Assembly: GCA_016648135.1 (NCBI GenBank) | Contig: JADDOH010000515.1 | Location: 62,001 to 126,000 of the forward strand | Direction: 5' to 3' | DNA from: Agrypnia vestita | Lineage: Eukaryota; Arthropoda; Insecta; Trichoptera; Phryganeidae | Length of the DNA stretch: 64,000 nt | Shown: in pieces, positions 21,040 through 32,339 of the stretch | How the letters are laid out: each line of letters starts with the position of its first letter | Numbering within the stretch: the stretch's first letter is position 1 | Notes under the pieces: generated by a model | Database searches by the model: none | Seen by the model: only the letters and a program-made list of their open reading frames with translations | Told to the model about the DNA's origin: nothing | Position numbers and translations under genes: made by a program

Positions 21040-21235
21040 GTTGTTGAGACTGAATTACGGTGAACTCAGGAGCAAGTTGTTTGATTTGGGACTTGCTAGT
21101 GACCCATGGTGTTAGCTGCGGCCGCGTGAGGCAAACACCGGAGCACCTGTTAAAGAAATGTCCTATTTCAGATGATTGTCGAGAGGACTTGGTAAGGGAT
21201 CTATCTAGGTCGTTTCTCCATAGTAAACGCTGACC
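21040..21235 (+). mobile_element. R1/Jockey-like LINE C-terminal zinc-finger end
   Basis: After one single-base shift at about 21112 the plus strand reads LFDLGLASDPWC then SCGRVRQTPEHLLKKCP. The Cx(n)C...H...C arrangement followed by a stop at 21230-21232 resembles the C-terminal cysteine-histidine finger of R1/Jockey/I-type elements. Nothing of the RNase H or RT domains is attached. Confidence 0.6.
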
Positions 21236-21952
21236 TTCGAAGGAATGCTAATAACTTGTTTATTCGAGTGTGGGTCTCCCGCTGGGAATTCTTAGGGAAT
21301 CTCTTGCTAGAGTGTGACTGCTGTGTGCTAGTTTTTTTAATTTTTTTATTTTATTTTTTTCCACTAGCGGTACTTTCTAAAGACGTAACTAAATTAGGAT
21401 CATTACGGTGGTTGTATCTGCCGGTTAGGTTAGCTTGTTATTTTATTTTAATTTTTCCCTGAAGGGAGCGAATTACTCTAATAACTGTCTCTAAGCTGCA
21501 ACTCTGCATTAATTTTAATTCTGGCTCTTAAGTTATTCGATTACATGTTGTGATTTTATTCGTAAACTAATTACTATAGACACCATGGACTTTTCATTCA
21601 TATTTTGTACTATATCTCCTGATATTGGTTACAATTGACAAACTTGCGGGATAATATCACAAATTTGTTCATGCCAAATATGTTTTTTCGGCGCCTTAGC
21701 TAACCGAGCACGAGCGATAAGTCTAAGGAAATGGGTAATTTCTCCCAAGAATAAGGGATGGGAGTACGTCCCCAGAAAACATCCCCGTCTCGCAAAATTC
21801 AGCAGACATCAGACATCAACTAAAGCCCTTGTCTCTTTCCCCCTAAGTATTTTTGTAATTCTTGTCAAGGGCTGGCAACTTCGTTCACGAACACAATCAC
21901 ACAAATAATTAATCTGAATCTTCCGTGTATAGTTTTTTGGGATATTGTTTGG

Positions 21953-21984
21953 GTTTCGGATCCCATTGCAGGGTCCATCGTCAG
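21953..21984 (-). ncRNA. hammerhead core, helix III deleted
   Basis: On the minus strand CTGACGA and GAAAC frame the family-2 helix II (GGACCC with GGGATCC). The following GTTGG, which holds the cleavage triplet, is replaced by CCAAAC through a deletion. It is catalytically dead as it stands. Confidence 0.6.
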
Positions 21985-22005
21985 GGCTGTTCATCATCAT
22001 CATCA

Positions 22006-22046
22006 GCCCTGATCATGGAGCCTGCAATGGGATCCGAAACGTTGGC
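22006..22046 (+). ncRNA. hammerhead core, CTGATCA variant
   Basis: GAAAC, the self-complementary ACGT, a GTT triplet and a GCC/GGC helix I are all in place. The first box is CTGATCA instead of CTGATGA, which hits a conserved core G, and helix II has one extra change. It is probably inactive. Confidence 0.6.
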
Positions 22047-22859
22047 CAGAGAGGTCACATATACATGGCAGAATATCCCAAAAAACTATAAACGGAAGAT
22101 TCTGAACGACCGTGAAAAACTAAGGACATTTTTAATTAATCAGAACATTAATTCTACTCTATATTTAGTAAATTTGTATTCTTATCTACGTAGGTAAATT
22201 TTATATTTCGTTGAAAAAATTTTGAATATAATTTATGTTTTTGCAAAAAAGTAAAAAGCTCTAATAAATCATCACAAATTAATTGTTCAAAACGAGTTAG
22301 GATCAAAGGAAATGGGATCGTTTCTTATTTTTTGACAGTTAATTAGATATTTCGAAGCTTCGTTTCTCATGATAAATGACGCTGGGAAATGATGATGAAA
22401 ATAGTCACATCGACTTAGAAATTGCAGTCAGAATAATCTAAATATATTATGATATGCAGAACGCATCGTTTGAAAGTTTTTCAGGCATAGCACAAATTAT
22501 TACCCTCTTTATAATTACGATTAATAGTGTATTTATTGGAAATTTACGTTAGTTCATATCCATATTTAGTGGACTGTGAATGTGAAAAATTTGAAGAATC
22601 ATTTGTTCACTGTTCTGTAAATCGTTCGCTGTGGCATTTGTTGCCGAATCGAGTCATAGGTGTATATGTATGTAAAGGTGTGTATTTTAAAAGTGTAGGT
22701 ATATTCTTAGGACGGAGATGTATGTAAAAATATTGTTAAATTAAAATATATACTGGTGTATGAAAGGAGTTAAAAAAATTCAAAATTACTGATATTCTAG
22801 TGTATATATAGGACAGTAACGAGGCTGAGTACCTACTAAAAGTGCTGAAAATAAATAAC

Positions 22860-23445
22860 GGCGGCGCGCAATGACGTACAGTCAACCGAAACGGCGGACT
22901 GTTGTGCACTCAATCCGGTATAATTTAACCATGACCGTTTTATCTCTCTGAAGTATTCTACCACATTCTATTTCGTGGTAAAGTGTAATGTAAAGCCTAG
23001 AACATTCCACATGTTTTCGTTACCTCTAGAATGAATCTTTCGGAGGAATTGTGCTACATAAGGAGTCACGCGACAAGAGGTCGAAAAATTCAGTTTTTGA
23101 AGTTAACAAGGCGACATCTCCGTGATACTACGCAGTAAATAAATAAATAAAAAAATAAAATAAAAAAGGAAACCGCAAGTAAATAAAGGAAACCGGGGCG
23201 TATTGTCCCTTCGAGTGAAAAGTGATCAGAGTTTACCAGAAGTGATCTGAGGAATAGAAATAGCGTTAATTAGTGTGAATCAAGGAACGGTTAAATAATA
23301 AGTGTGTGAAATATTCGGCGATTACAAAATTAAGGACAGTACTAAAATTTAACTCGTGTCCAGGACTTTCTTTGGTATTACATTAAACTAAATTAATTTG
23401 TAGCGTTTTCATTTGCCTCCCAAATCCACGTCCCGTGACAATATG
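22860..23445 (+). mobile_element. LTR-like element
   Basis: The last 200 bp follow the family order: TTAGTGTGAATCAAGGAACG, ACTCGTGTCCAGGACTTTC, TAGCGTTTTCATTTGCCTCC and the terminal CCACGTCCCGTGACA. The upstream boundary is uncertain. Short low-complexity AAATAAATAAAAAAATAAA occurs near 23137-23160. Confidence 0.5.
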
Positions 23446-23769
23446 TTAAAATAATTCGTGATAATTTAATGTATAGATTAAAAAGTATATTGCTTATTAC
23501 TGCACTTTAAAAATATAGAGTTATCATTACCAGCTGCGAAAATCTATGTATACTAACTAGTTCATGAGAAAAGACTGCAGATGCCACCAGCATAATCCAT
23601 TAAAATAAACGGAAGATTTTCACATTTCAACATATAATATATACATAGAACTTTCAAAATTATATAATGTGTGTATGTTCTGGTGGAATTGTAAACATTG
23701 TGTTGTGTAGAGTGGTTACTTAAGCCAGAGTATAAAGGGATATATAGCCCTGGGCTTCCACATACGTTT

Positions 23770-23825
23770 CTTATATTCATAAGTTCGTCTCTGTGAGACT
23801 TATATAATTTATCTCGATTAATAAA
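23770..23825. repeat. isolated end of the foldback family
   Basis: TTCGTCTCTGTGAGACTTAT followed by ATAATTTATC is the right end of the foldback family at 17.5 kb. No matching left end was found nearby. Confidence 0.5.
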
Positions 23826-24139
23826 TCATCCATCTGAGGACAAAATCCAGTAACTGCTGAAAATGTTTGATTATATGACAGTAACAAATTTTCAGCACGT
23901 TTGAACGTAGTTTAAGCATGCTATCACGAATTACAATAGAATTTGTAAGAAAAAATGGCGCTCATACTCCTTTTCAGGCGTTAGATATTATACTGCTTTG
24001 TTGTATTTAACACAAACAAGAATTTCCATCACTGATAGTTAATCAACGGAAATAAATGCTTGCTTGTATAAAAAAATGATAAGCACATGACTCAATCATC
24101 ATAACACATTATGAATATAATTACAATTGTATTGTGAAT

Positions 24140-24540
24140 GAAATGACTGGGCTGTTGTCGTAAATTCTCGAAACATCGAGAAAACGATAACCGTTTAAAG
24201 GAATCGACCGGCTACTACGCAATCAGTTGTGTCAAATTAATTGACAGCGATAAGTCCACAGACAGAGCGAAATCGTACAGAGCGCTAGTGCGTGATGATT
24301 ACAGCGATAGACAGGTATTCGGCGAAAGTACCTACCGACAAGCGATTTTCTAGTGTGAAATTGAACGGAACATTCTCGAAAGCGATCGAGTTATTAGTGC
24401 GAATTAAGAAACAGTGTAATATTAGTGCCTGAATTACAGAAACATTTAGTAACTGTGAACTAAAGAACAGTGCTCCAAAAAAACTTGTGTCCAGTGATTT
24501 TGGTGAATAAATAAAGAACAGAACAGTGCGCGGATCATAT
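24140..24540 (+). mobile_element. LTR-like element with heat-shock-like site
   Basis: This contains GAAACATCGAGAAAACGATA, GGAATCGACCGGCTACTACG, GAACATTCTCGAA (24368-24380), AGTGCGAATTAAGAAACAGT and CTTGTGTCCAGTGATTTTGG, ending near an AATAAATAAAG stretch. Order and content match the minus-strand unit at 41.2-41.6 kb. The terminal hairpin end is missing. Confidence 0.55.
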
Positions 24541-25129
24541 GCAATTTTCATAACACCATTTTTTTCAGTGCATTTAATTATACCTAAGCGTAGTTTAAAA
24601 AAAAAATTCATGTAATATTTTATGATTATCACTATAGCTTATAATTTTTTCAAGTGATTTATTTACTTTCTTTAGTTAAAAAACTCCGTGATGAGAATTC
24701 TTTAAATTTTAAAACAAAATCAAACTGTTAAAATCGAATTGTTATCTTCATCCTAGTCTCAACCCTGAAATGGCAGGGTTACATGTCTAATTTGTGTAAG
24801 GTATAACGAGCGTGGACTTTGGGGTAAACTCTGGTTTCTGCTTTCCGAGGGTTTGTTCGCTTCCAGACCAGCCCTCGGCGAAATAAGGGTGGCTGGCTGC
24901 ATGCGAGGGAGTACATGGGGATGTTTATTCTGGGGAGACTTTATGGTTTACAGATACCCTGAAAGCTGTTTACCAAATCACGGGGAGGATTTCGAGAAAT
25001 GCGAGCAAACGGCGATGAAGGAATTGATTTGAAGTCGTCAAAATATGATATTGTTAACAGATGTCAATAATTTAACATTTTTAATTGAATTTTAAAATCA
25101 TTTTTATACTTTTATTTGAAAGGATCGCC

Positions 25130-25375
25130 GGGATCGTTAGATCATGGTAAGCAATTATGGTAATGAGCGAGGAGATTATGGTAAAATAAATACACGAGGC
25201 AAGTATTGAGGGCATCCGCAAAAGCTGGCATGATCAGAGAAATAAGATATTGGAAGATAACCCCGTTAAAAGCTTCAATAAAGAAAGAGCGTGCATCAAA
25301 AGGTATATATGACTGTGTATGAGGCAAAAGTGATGTGTCAGGACAGATGTTAGTAATTTTATTATATTTGTAAAA
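25130..25375 (+). mobile_element. decayed LINE fragment (GTAA-tail family)
   Basis: Phrases such as GAGGGCATCCGCAAAAGCTG, GGCATGATCAGAGAAATAAG and GGAAGATAACCCCGTTAAAA match the copy at 39.09-39.17 kb (GAGGGCGTCCGCGAAAGACC and onward). Many changes break the frame. Confidence 0.6.
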
Positions 25376-25399
25376 CATAGTAAGTACAGCCAGTGATTT

Positions 25400-26700
25400 G
25401 TTTTTTCTAAATAAGTAAGCTTAACAGTATAAGATAAATGTTACACAGTTAAAATTACACAACTCTTGTATCAAGGAAGCAAGAAATATTGGATCAATTG
25501 AAAAGGAGAAAAGTGATTCTAAAAATACAATTCCAGGGGGAACAGAAACGTACTCTGGCATCAATAAATAGACTTTTAATACAGACCGTCAAAATAAATA
25601 GACACGAACTAAGATAAGTCCCTTTTCTACAATTTGGCTAACAAATAGACACCATGTTTGGCGCCAATACGTACGCCTTGTCAAAAAATATATTACGAGT
25701 TTGTAAATGTTGAAGCAATTATGAAAAGGACGAACTAAATACCTTTAAAAAGTACAATGCCTTGGCTAATAACTCGCGCTTTATTACAAGAAAACGTTTT
25801 TATTTAAGACACTTTTTAGAACAAAATAAATAATTATGTCTATTGTAAAAATACGCCTTGCTTACTAGATGCAAGAATAAATACTTTGCAGTATGAACGT
25901 GTCTAAGACAGGCGGATTTTTGAACCATTAAAAGGCCATACGGGAGAGGAGACATTCTTCCGCTGTGACCCATTCCCCTCTCCTGAAAAACTAACTTGGT
26001 TCAACTCTGTATACAGATATTTATGTACTAGTACTATCATATCTTAAGAGGCCCCAGTACACGATTTTCGTATTTGCTCTCGATTTTGCTAAATTTAACG
26101 TAAACTTATTAAATCATTTTGCAAAACCCATAGCTAAACAGGCTTTTAATCAATTATATTATGAGAGATCCATTTACTCTTGAAGCATTTCCATAAAAAA
26201 ATACGAACAAATATATTGTTACAAGATCAAAAAATTATAACCCCAAAACACTATTATAGTTTTCATGCAATAGTGTTATCTTTGGTACACGTATATTTTC
26301 AAAAAAAAGACAAATTTTTTATTTACAAATTAATTTAAACAGTTTGAAGAACAAGTGGTACTATTCAGACATTAATATTTTTCGACAAGTTGTTAAATAT
26401 ATCGTTTTAAAAAAGGCAAAAATTAAACTTCCATTTCCTATATTGCAGTATCCATAAAACCATTAAAATATCAATTATTTTAATTAAATTTTGCATGCGT
26501 ACTAAGAAAATTTCACTGTCATTAATATAAAAATATTCAAAAAATTATACCTCATACTCAAGAATTCGAATTAATTAAATCGTATAGTCTGTTATGGCCG
26601 CGCCCAGCGCGCCGTGCTAGAGCCATAGTTGTATAGCTAAAAAATAGGTGCTTCTAAAATATACTTTGTTTCTTAGTATCTCCTGACAAATAGGAATTTT
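25400..26700. other. AT-rich spacer, nothing recognised
   Basis: No supported gene or repeat copy was found. A short GC-rich palindromic word, GCCGCGCCCAGCGCGCC, lies near 26597. Confidence 0.4.
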
Positions 26701-26744
26701 GACATTTCTTGTATCAAAAATTGTCATAATTTTGATACAATGAA

Positions 26745-26860
26745 GTCAATAATCACCCAACCGATGATGGACCCTGCAATGGGATCTGAAACGTCGGCAG
26801 AAAGATCTTGTACCCAAGGCAGAATATCCCAGAAAACTCTAATCAGGAAAAGGCCAACTA
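26745..26860 (+). mobile_element. hammerhead element fragment (family 2), copy 2
   Basis: Single-arm copy with GATGATGGACCCTGCAATGG, GAAAC and ACGTCGGCAG, then CAGAATATCCCAGAAAACTC. It has no inverted partner. The first box reads CCGATGA, so the conserved U is lost, while helix II and the GAAAC box are largely intact. Confidence 0.65.
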
Positions 26861-27034
26861 TGAGCCAAAAATTAGGTGATACCTTATTGCATCATGGTGG
26901 TACTCTGTGTAGGTATTGTAAAACGTTCACAATAACTAATTGTTTTTTATCAAATGTAGGCATCGTTCCATTTAAGTGCGTATGAGGATTGATAAAAAAA
27001 ATACGAGGTAGGTATTTTCGTTTTTTATTTTTTC

Positions 27035-27290
27035 TCAAAAATCTTTATCAATACTAATTATATCCCCTTCAAAGTAGTCCTCATCAGGTACAATATTCTT
27101 GTGACACCGCTTTTTTCAATCTTTGAAGCACTTCTGGATCCCAATTTCCAACTCCTTCAGCGATTCTGCCTTTATCTGCTCCATGTTGGCATAACATCTA
27201 AATTTTTTTCTTCTTCGGGAATAGGAACAAATCGCTGGAGATCATGACGGTGATGTTTTTGGCCATAATTATTGTTATCTATGATCTATT
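27035..27290 (-). pseudogene. second mariner-type transposase C-terminal relic
   Basis: On the minus strand the text reads MAKNITVMISSDLFLFPKKK, then SLKELEIGIQKCFKDW with the final W as a stop, then DEDYFEGDIIS and an in-frame end. The 'F(Q/K)KCFxDWxKR...DYFEGD' ending is well known from arthropod Tc1/mariner-like transposases. The part between the second and third catalytic aspartates is deleted. It is unrelated in sequence to the 6.4-kb mariner. No inverted repeats were found. Confidence 0.75.
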
Positions 27291-27524
27291 TTTTCATAAG
27301 TAAAAAACGCCGTGTTACCTTTTTCACAGCCAACTATAATGTAAGCGTCCAATGTGGCTACCAATGTTAAGATACGTCAGAGATAAGAGTACCAACACAA
27401 CAATAAAAAATTGCTGCAATTGTACTTTACAATCAACAATCAATAACCAACACGGGTTACAAGGCTGGCAAATACAATTAATTTCGAGGTACCTAAAAGG
27501 AAAACGTCTTTTGGGCAAAGACAA

Positions 27525-28075
27525 TTTAATTTCACTGCCCCACTTGTTTTTAACAAGTTACCTCATGAAACTAAAGAAATAACTCCACACAAACCTATTA
27601 AACATCGTATTACTAAGTTTATAAAAATATCAGGTAGAAGGTATGCTGAAGAAGTGATCCGCCCTTGACCTCTGAATTGGCAAAAACTGATTTATATAAT
27701 TTAAAGTATACTTTAATATAATATTTATTTTTGTAACTACTTAAATTCTTATCTTAATTTTGTATGTGTATTTTCTTTTCTTTTCTCTTAGATTTAGTTA
27801 TTCCTATAATTTACTTTAAATTCTTATCTTAATTTTGTATGTATATTTTCTTTTCTTTTTATTTTCTTTTAGATTTAGGTATTCCTATGATTTACTTTAT
27901 TATTATTGATGTATTTTCATTATTACTTTCTTTATTTGTCATTTGTTAATATTAATTAAACATCATATGAGAATAATTTCCACAGAACAGGTTTTTACCT
28001 AGTGTGGCAGTTATTAGTAACTTGTATTAACAAATGTAAATAAACAATAAATAAATAAATAATAAAATCCGCGTA
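27525..28075 (+). mobile_element. LINE 3' end with (TAAA)n tail
   Basis: The plus strand gives VFNKLPHETKEI, a typical last motif of CR1/R1-type polyproteins. It is followed by a 3' untranslated region and AATAAATAAATAAATAATAA at 28048-28068. Inside, a segment of about 75 bp beginning ATTCTTATCTTAATTTTGTA is duplicated in tandem (about 27746 and 27820). Confidence 0.65.
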
Positions 28076-28079
28076 TTTT

Positions 28080-29300
28080 TTGATCAAACCTCGTATTTAT
28101 ATCTGCATACAATTTATGTAAGTAGGTACATATTTTTGCGCCCACAAAAGCGCATATTAAAATAAACGCGTTTGACATACCACTTATAACCGACGTAATC
28201 ATAGGAGGAACAGTTAATTACACAATCAATAAATTACTTTTGACAGTGACTAAAATAATGCAGTATTTTAAAAATTTTGTCAGAATTCATTTTTAATATC
28301 GCACGAGTGCAGGACCTTTCTATAAAATATCATATTTTTTTACATCGTGAATTCTAATCTCAATTATATTAATTTCGTTGTCTGTCCGTCCGTCCGTTCG
28401 TCGTAACGTCCGTAACTTATTTATAGTATTTTTTCTTTATAATATTTTTTTCTTTTTATCTCCTTTTTTTCTTTATTTCTTTAACGGGTTACACCTAGTA
28501 CTTACTAAAAGATCATCTTTGTGTGACTTTTTTTTTATTATTATTTGTTGACACAAAATATATTCAGTATATAATTTGGCGATTTACCACTTAGGCCTGT
28601 TCTAAGTAAACCGCCTCACATTTCTGCCGTTTACATAGAAGAAAAAAGGAGAGGAGAGAGAGCAAAAAGAAAAAATAATAGTGCAAGATAGACATAGACA
28701 GATAGACATAGACAAAGATAACATTATATAAAAACATAAAAGCATAAATTAACATATGATAAAAATTCCATTAATGTTTTCCAATAAAAAGTTATGCATT
28801 TGTGTTTAATACATTTTTCTTTAATTTGATAGTATATGTTTTGTTTTAAGAAATATGAAAACAATTAGCCGTGTACCCGTGAAAAATCACGGGAAATAAA
28901 AATAATTAATAACGACCCTTGCGTGACCGCGCAACATGAAACCCGCGCTGAATACGTGTGACACTCTAATTATCTAAAGTTTTCATTATATATACTATTA
29001 AAAATATATATAGTAAATATGTCTCGTGTATATTTTGTTCTAGGATATCTGTTTATCCATTTGAACAGTTTCGAACTCAAGTTAGAAAATTAAGACAATT
29101 TATTTCACACGTATAAAATAGTACAGAAATAATAAATATGTAGGTAGGTACTATTTACGTATAATACTTTTATTTTTGAGTCAGTGAGTAAGGAATATTA
29201 GAACGCACATAATAATCCAAATCTTACCAACAACAATTCGAATGTGAAACAATTGTACAATTATAAATAATTTACCTACCCGAAGCGAAGAATCGATTCA
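28080..29300. other. spacer with simple repeats
   Basis: A (TCCG)n-like run lies at 28383-28412, and a purine-rich stretch with ATAGACATAGACAGATAGAC near 28690. Nothing coding is supported. Confidence 0.45.
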
Positions 29301-29309
29301 TCATTTAAT

Positions 29310-29950
29310 TCCTTTAATTTTAGCACTACATATATTCATATGTATACCTTGGTTCCATTGTTACTAACAATGACACTAGTGTAGAGATTGGAAAAGAATC
29401 TTTGCAGCAAACCGAAGTTACTTCGGTCTCATTGGACAATTTAGGTCACGCCTACTGTCCGGAAAAACTAAAGCCGCTCTACAAGACATTAATTAGACCA
29501 GTCTTAACATACGCCTCGAAGACCTGGACATTAACTAAGCACGACGAAAACAGACTAGACACGTTTGAAAGAAAAATCTCACGCCGAATATATAGACCTT
29601 TTAATGACGGTCAAGCATGGCGTAAAAGATACAACACCGAGCTCTATGGTCTTTACCAGGACATCAGCGTAGTCAAGTTCTTTAAGATTAACAGACTGCG
29701 CTGGCTGGGACATCTACACCGTATGGGTGATCTGGAGCCCCCAAAAAGAGTGGTGTTTACTGACCCAATGGGTAGAAGAAGTATCGGAAGGCCAAAACTG
29801 CGGTGGTTAGATGGTGTCGTTGCGGACTGCCGGGCCCTGGGGCAGCAAAACTGGAAAATGGCAGCCAGCGACAGAGCAGCGTGGAGGAGTTTCTTGGAGG
29901 CAGCTAGGACCCACCGAGGGTTGTAACGCTGATGATGGACGGATGGATAT
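29310..29950 (+). mobile_element. RTE-like LINE C-terminal fragment, long open frame
   Basis: An open frame of about 195 codons begins YLGSIVTNNDTSVEIG and continues with LYKTLIRPVLTYASKTWTLT, DTFERKISRRIYRPFND, RLRWLGHLHRM and GRRSIGRPKLRW, to a stop near 29926. It corresponds to the region after the reverse-transcriptase core and includes the terminal basic block. It is related to, but distinct from, the copies at 58-60 kb. It remains open, which suggests modest age. The end reads GCTGATGATGGACGGATGG. Confidence 0.85.
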
Positions 29951-29954
29951 ATGT

Positions 29955-30720
29955 ATATACAAAGTATTCATAAGCATTGCAAACCGAGCCAGCATCATGG
30001 TATCCTTGCATTCCCAGATCACATTCATATTAGATATTGAAAAGATAATTTAAAACCAAACTAAACGCAGTGGAAATGCGATATTTAATCCAATACTTAT
30101 ATGGAAATCGATTAATAATAAAATAAATGTTGACAAAATCAGACTGACAAAACATTACTTTGCTCTGCTGTTCGAAATAATAACTGATGCCCTTTTGTTT
30201 TTCTACCCTCGATTGTATATTTAGATTTTGATTATGTTATTATTTATTATTACATTATTATTATTATTTATTACGTTATTACATTACAAATATAATTATA
30301 CAATAATAAATTATCGTACAATTATACAATAAAATATGTAACTACCCAACTAGGCAGGCCTGTTTTAGGACAAGTTACATATTTCATTTTAAAACACAAA
30401 AGTTAACTATAGGTACTCATTAGTATAATTAATAAATAATTTAGAGTTAGTTAATAAAATTAATACAATAAAAAAATAAATTAAATAAATACATTATATT
30501 TAATTAATACATTACACGGACTTGGTATTTTAGCTAAAACTAAAACACCTACAAAAATATATTGCAAAATTTAACATTAATTAAGCTTTAAACAGTAGCT
30601 TTCCAAATAAGATATAAATTTTATAAATGTTTAAAACGAAGAAGAAGAGAAAAAATATAATGATAATACTCATTTTACTAAAGAGTTTTATTCTATAATT
30701 TATTAATTATCTTATAATTA
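29955..30720. other. AT-rich spacer
   Basis: Contains repeated ATTATTATTA and TTATACAATAA words only. No gene is supported. Confidence 0.45.
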
Positions 30721-30781
30721 GCTAATAATTTTTTTTTGTCTTTCTGTTTATTTGTGTTTTTGAAATTTTGTTTTTTTACAG

Positions 30782-30865
30782 ATTTTCGGATGGCCTGAGA
30801 ACGTTTGTAGAAAACAAACAAGTCCACATCTTCAGAAATTGTTGTCTGAAATCAGCTGCTGCATT
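30782..30865 (+). CDS. candidate 84-nt internal exon, product unknown
   Basis: A textbook acceptor (CTAAT branch-like site at about 30722, long pyrimidine tract, TTTTTTTACAG ending at 30781) is followed after 84 nt by GTAAGT (30866-30871). Two of the three frames are open: one reads FSDGLRTFVENKQVHIF, the other IFGWPENVCRKQTSPHLQ. The length is a multiple of three, so it could be skipped without changing frame. It lies on the strand opposite the homeobox-type exon at 35 kb, so it would belong to another transcription unit. I do not recognise the peptide. It could also be untranslated or a chance pairing of splice signals. Confidence 0.4.
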
Positions 30866-31410
30866 GTAAGTAATTATTTAAATTATGTCCTATTTACGCC
30901 CGTCTTATGACGGATTTTAATCACTGGTTAAATGTTATCGTGTGAAATCTGAGGGAGTAAAAGGTGGCATCACCAAATATCGTATATTTCTTCTAAAAGA
31001 GAGTGTGTTTAGTAATAAAAAGTGATGTGAAAATGTTCCAAGAGTACTAATTATGGAGTCCCATAATCGTTGCATTCCCATATCGTTGCATTCCCCTATG
31101 AAAATGCTTGACTGGATGTAGAAGTGTATGCACAAGAAATAAACAAAATCCCTCCCAATACAGGTCACAAAGATTAGGTATATGTAGTTTAAATGTGTGT
31201 TCAAAGAAAGGAATATATCCCATTTTATGGTAAAAAGTGAGTACCTTCTCTTTTTTTATTTATTTGTTTGAAAATATTAACAGATATAAGAAAATGATAT
31301 GTGTATATGTATCAGAGTGTAAATAGACAATACCTAATGAACTTATTAACATATATCCTAGCATATTTCACATAAAAATATTTTGAAATAATACATAATA
31401 ATAATATTGA

Positions 31411-31605
31411 GTAGTTTGTTGGTCTTGTGGCTAGGACTCTCGCCTCGCGATCCAAAGGTCGCGGGTTCGAACCTTACTCCAGACCAGCAAGTTAGTCCTA
31501 TTTTCATAGCACAAGCATTTAGCTTAGTTTGAAAATAGTAGGAATATTGATGTGACGCGTATTCCGTGTTCGCATCTCTAATTAAAAAAAAAACAAATTA
31601 AAAAA
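31411..31605 (+). mobile_element. tRNA-derived SINE, copy 1
   Basis: The head is tRNA-like, with an A-box-like TGTGGCTAGGACTC (about 31426) and a perfect B box GGTTCGAACC (31464-31473). The body contains AGTCCTATTTTCATAGCACA and TTTGAAAATAGTAGGAATAT. It ends in A-rich ATTAAAAAAAAAACAAATTA. Further copies are at 60570-60735 and 63595-63775. It is presumably transcribed by RNA polymerase III and mobilised by a LINE. Confidence 0.85.
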
Positions 31606-31841
31606 CAAGTTAAAATAAAAGACATAGATTGTAACAGTAGTGAATAAAACATGATAAATTAAATAATAATATTAAATATAACACATTGAGGTAAGTCTAA
31701 CTATATTCATATCTTGCATCGCAGAGTTGAATCAATAATTAATTATTTTTTCAATTGATTCAGCAACATTGTAGATTGATATTTAAAAAAAATATTGATT
31801 ATAGTATTTGTATAAATCTACTTATATTATTTGATAAATTT

Positions 31842-31881
31842 CACCTACATGTTTCGGAAATACCTTTCCATCGTCAGGGTG
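31842..31881 (-). ncRNA. complete hammerhead ribozyme motif
   Basis: On the minus strand: helix I strand CACC, CTGACGA, helix II GGAAA/TTTCC, GAAAC, self-complementary helix III word ACATGT, cleavage triplet GTA, then GGTG, which pairs with CACC. Every invariant position I know for hammerheads is satisfied. The self-complementary helix III implies folding as a dimer, as reported for minimal hammerheads of Penelope-like elements. Confidence 0.85.
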
Positions 31882-31932
31882 TTATATGTATGTCAAAATA
31901 TTATTCATTTTGATATTTTGACATACATATAA

Positions 31933-31971
31933 CACCCTGATGATGGAAAGGATTTCCGAAACATGTATGTG
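31933..31971 (+). ncRNA. hammerhead motif, one helix I mismatch
   Basis: CACC, CTGATGA, GGAAA/TTTCC, GAAAC, ACATGT and GTA are all present. The strand after the cleavage site reads TGTG instead of GGTG, losing the first helix I pair. The partner copy on the minus strand is fully paired. Confidence 0.8.
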
Positions 31972-32339
31972 AAATTTATCAATTAATATAAGTAGATTTA
32001 TAAAAATACTATAATCATTTTTTTAATAATTAATTTTTAATCAAGTATTAATTCAATGTTGCTTCACATGAATAAATTGTACAATTTTATTAAAGGACAT
32101 TTAACTATACATATTAAATTTTTGAACAAAGACGTTTCTTGCTAGCGAAATTTTAAAGGAAATTTTTAGAAAAGTATCCTTGAAACAGTTTCAGGGTCTC
32201 CAGATCATGAAAGAAGAAAGTGTTTTCCAGAATTCAGTCAGAGACCTTCTGGTAACATATTTATATTGAAAATATAAATATGTTACCAGAAAATATAAAT
32301 ATGTTTACCCTACGTAAAAAATTACATACAGTGCCGTGT

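Larger units (their letters stand above)
21920..22110. mobile_element. palindromic hammerhead element (family 2), copy 1
   Basis: Two inverted arms meet at a (CAT)n spacer near 21988-22005. Outer words TATAGTTTTTTGGGATATT and AATATCCCAAAAAACTATA pair. The left arm has lost the stretch between GAAAC and ATATCCC that the right arm and the 62.7-kb copy keep. Confidence 0.75.
31777..32035. mobile_element. palindromic hammerhead element (family 3)
   Basis: Two arms of about 125 bp are inverted around a short AT spacer (near 31900-31906). Outer words are TATTATTTGATAAATTTCAC and TTATCAATTAATATAAGTAG. Each arm carries a hammerhead core. No coding sequence is present. The deleted relative lies at 14.1 kb. 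Confidence 0.85.

Noticed and set aside
31411..31500. A functional tRNA gene
   Set aside because: The A and B boxes fit, but the cloverleaf does not close and the same sequence continues into a shared SINE body with an A-rich end.
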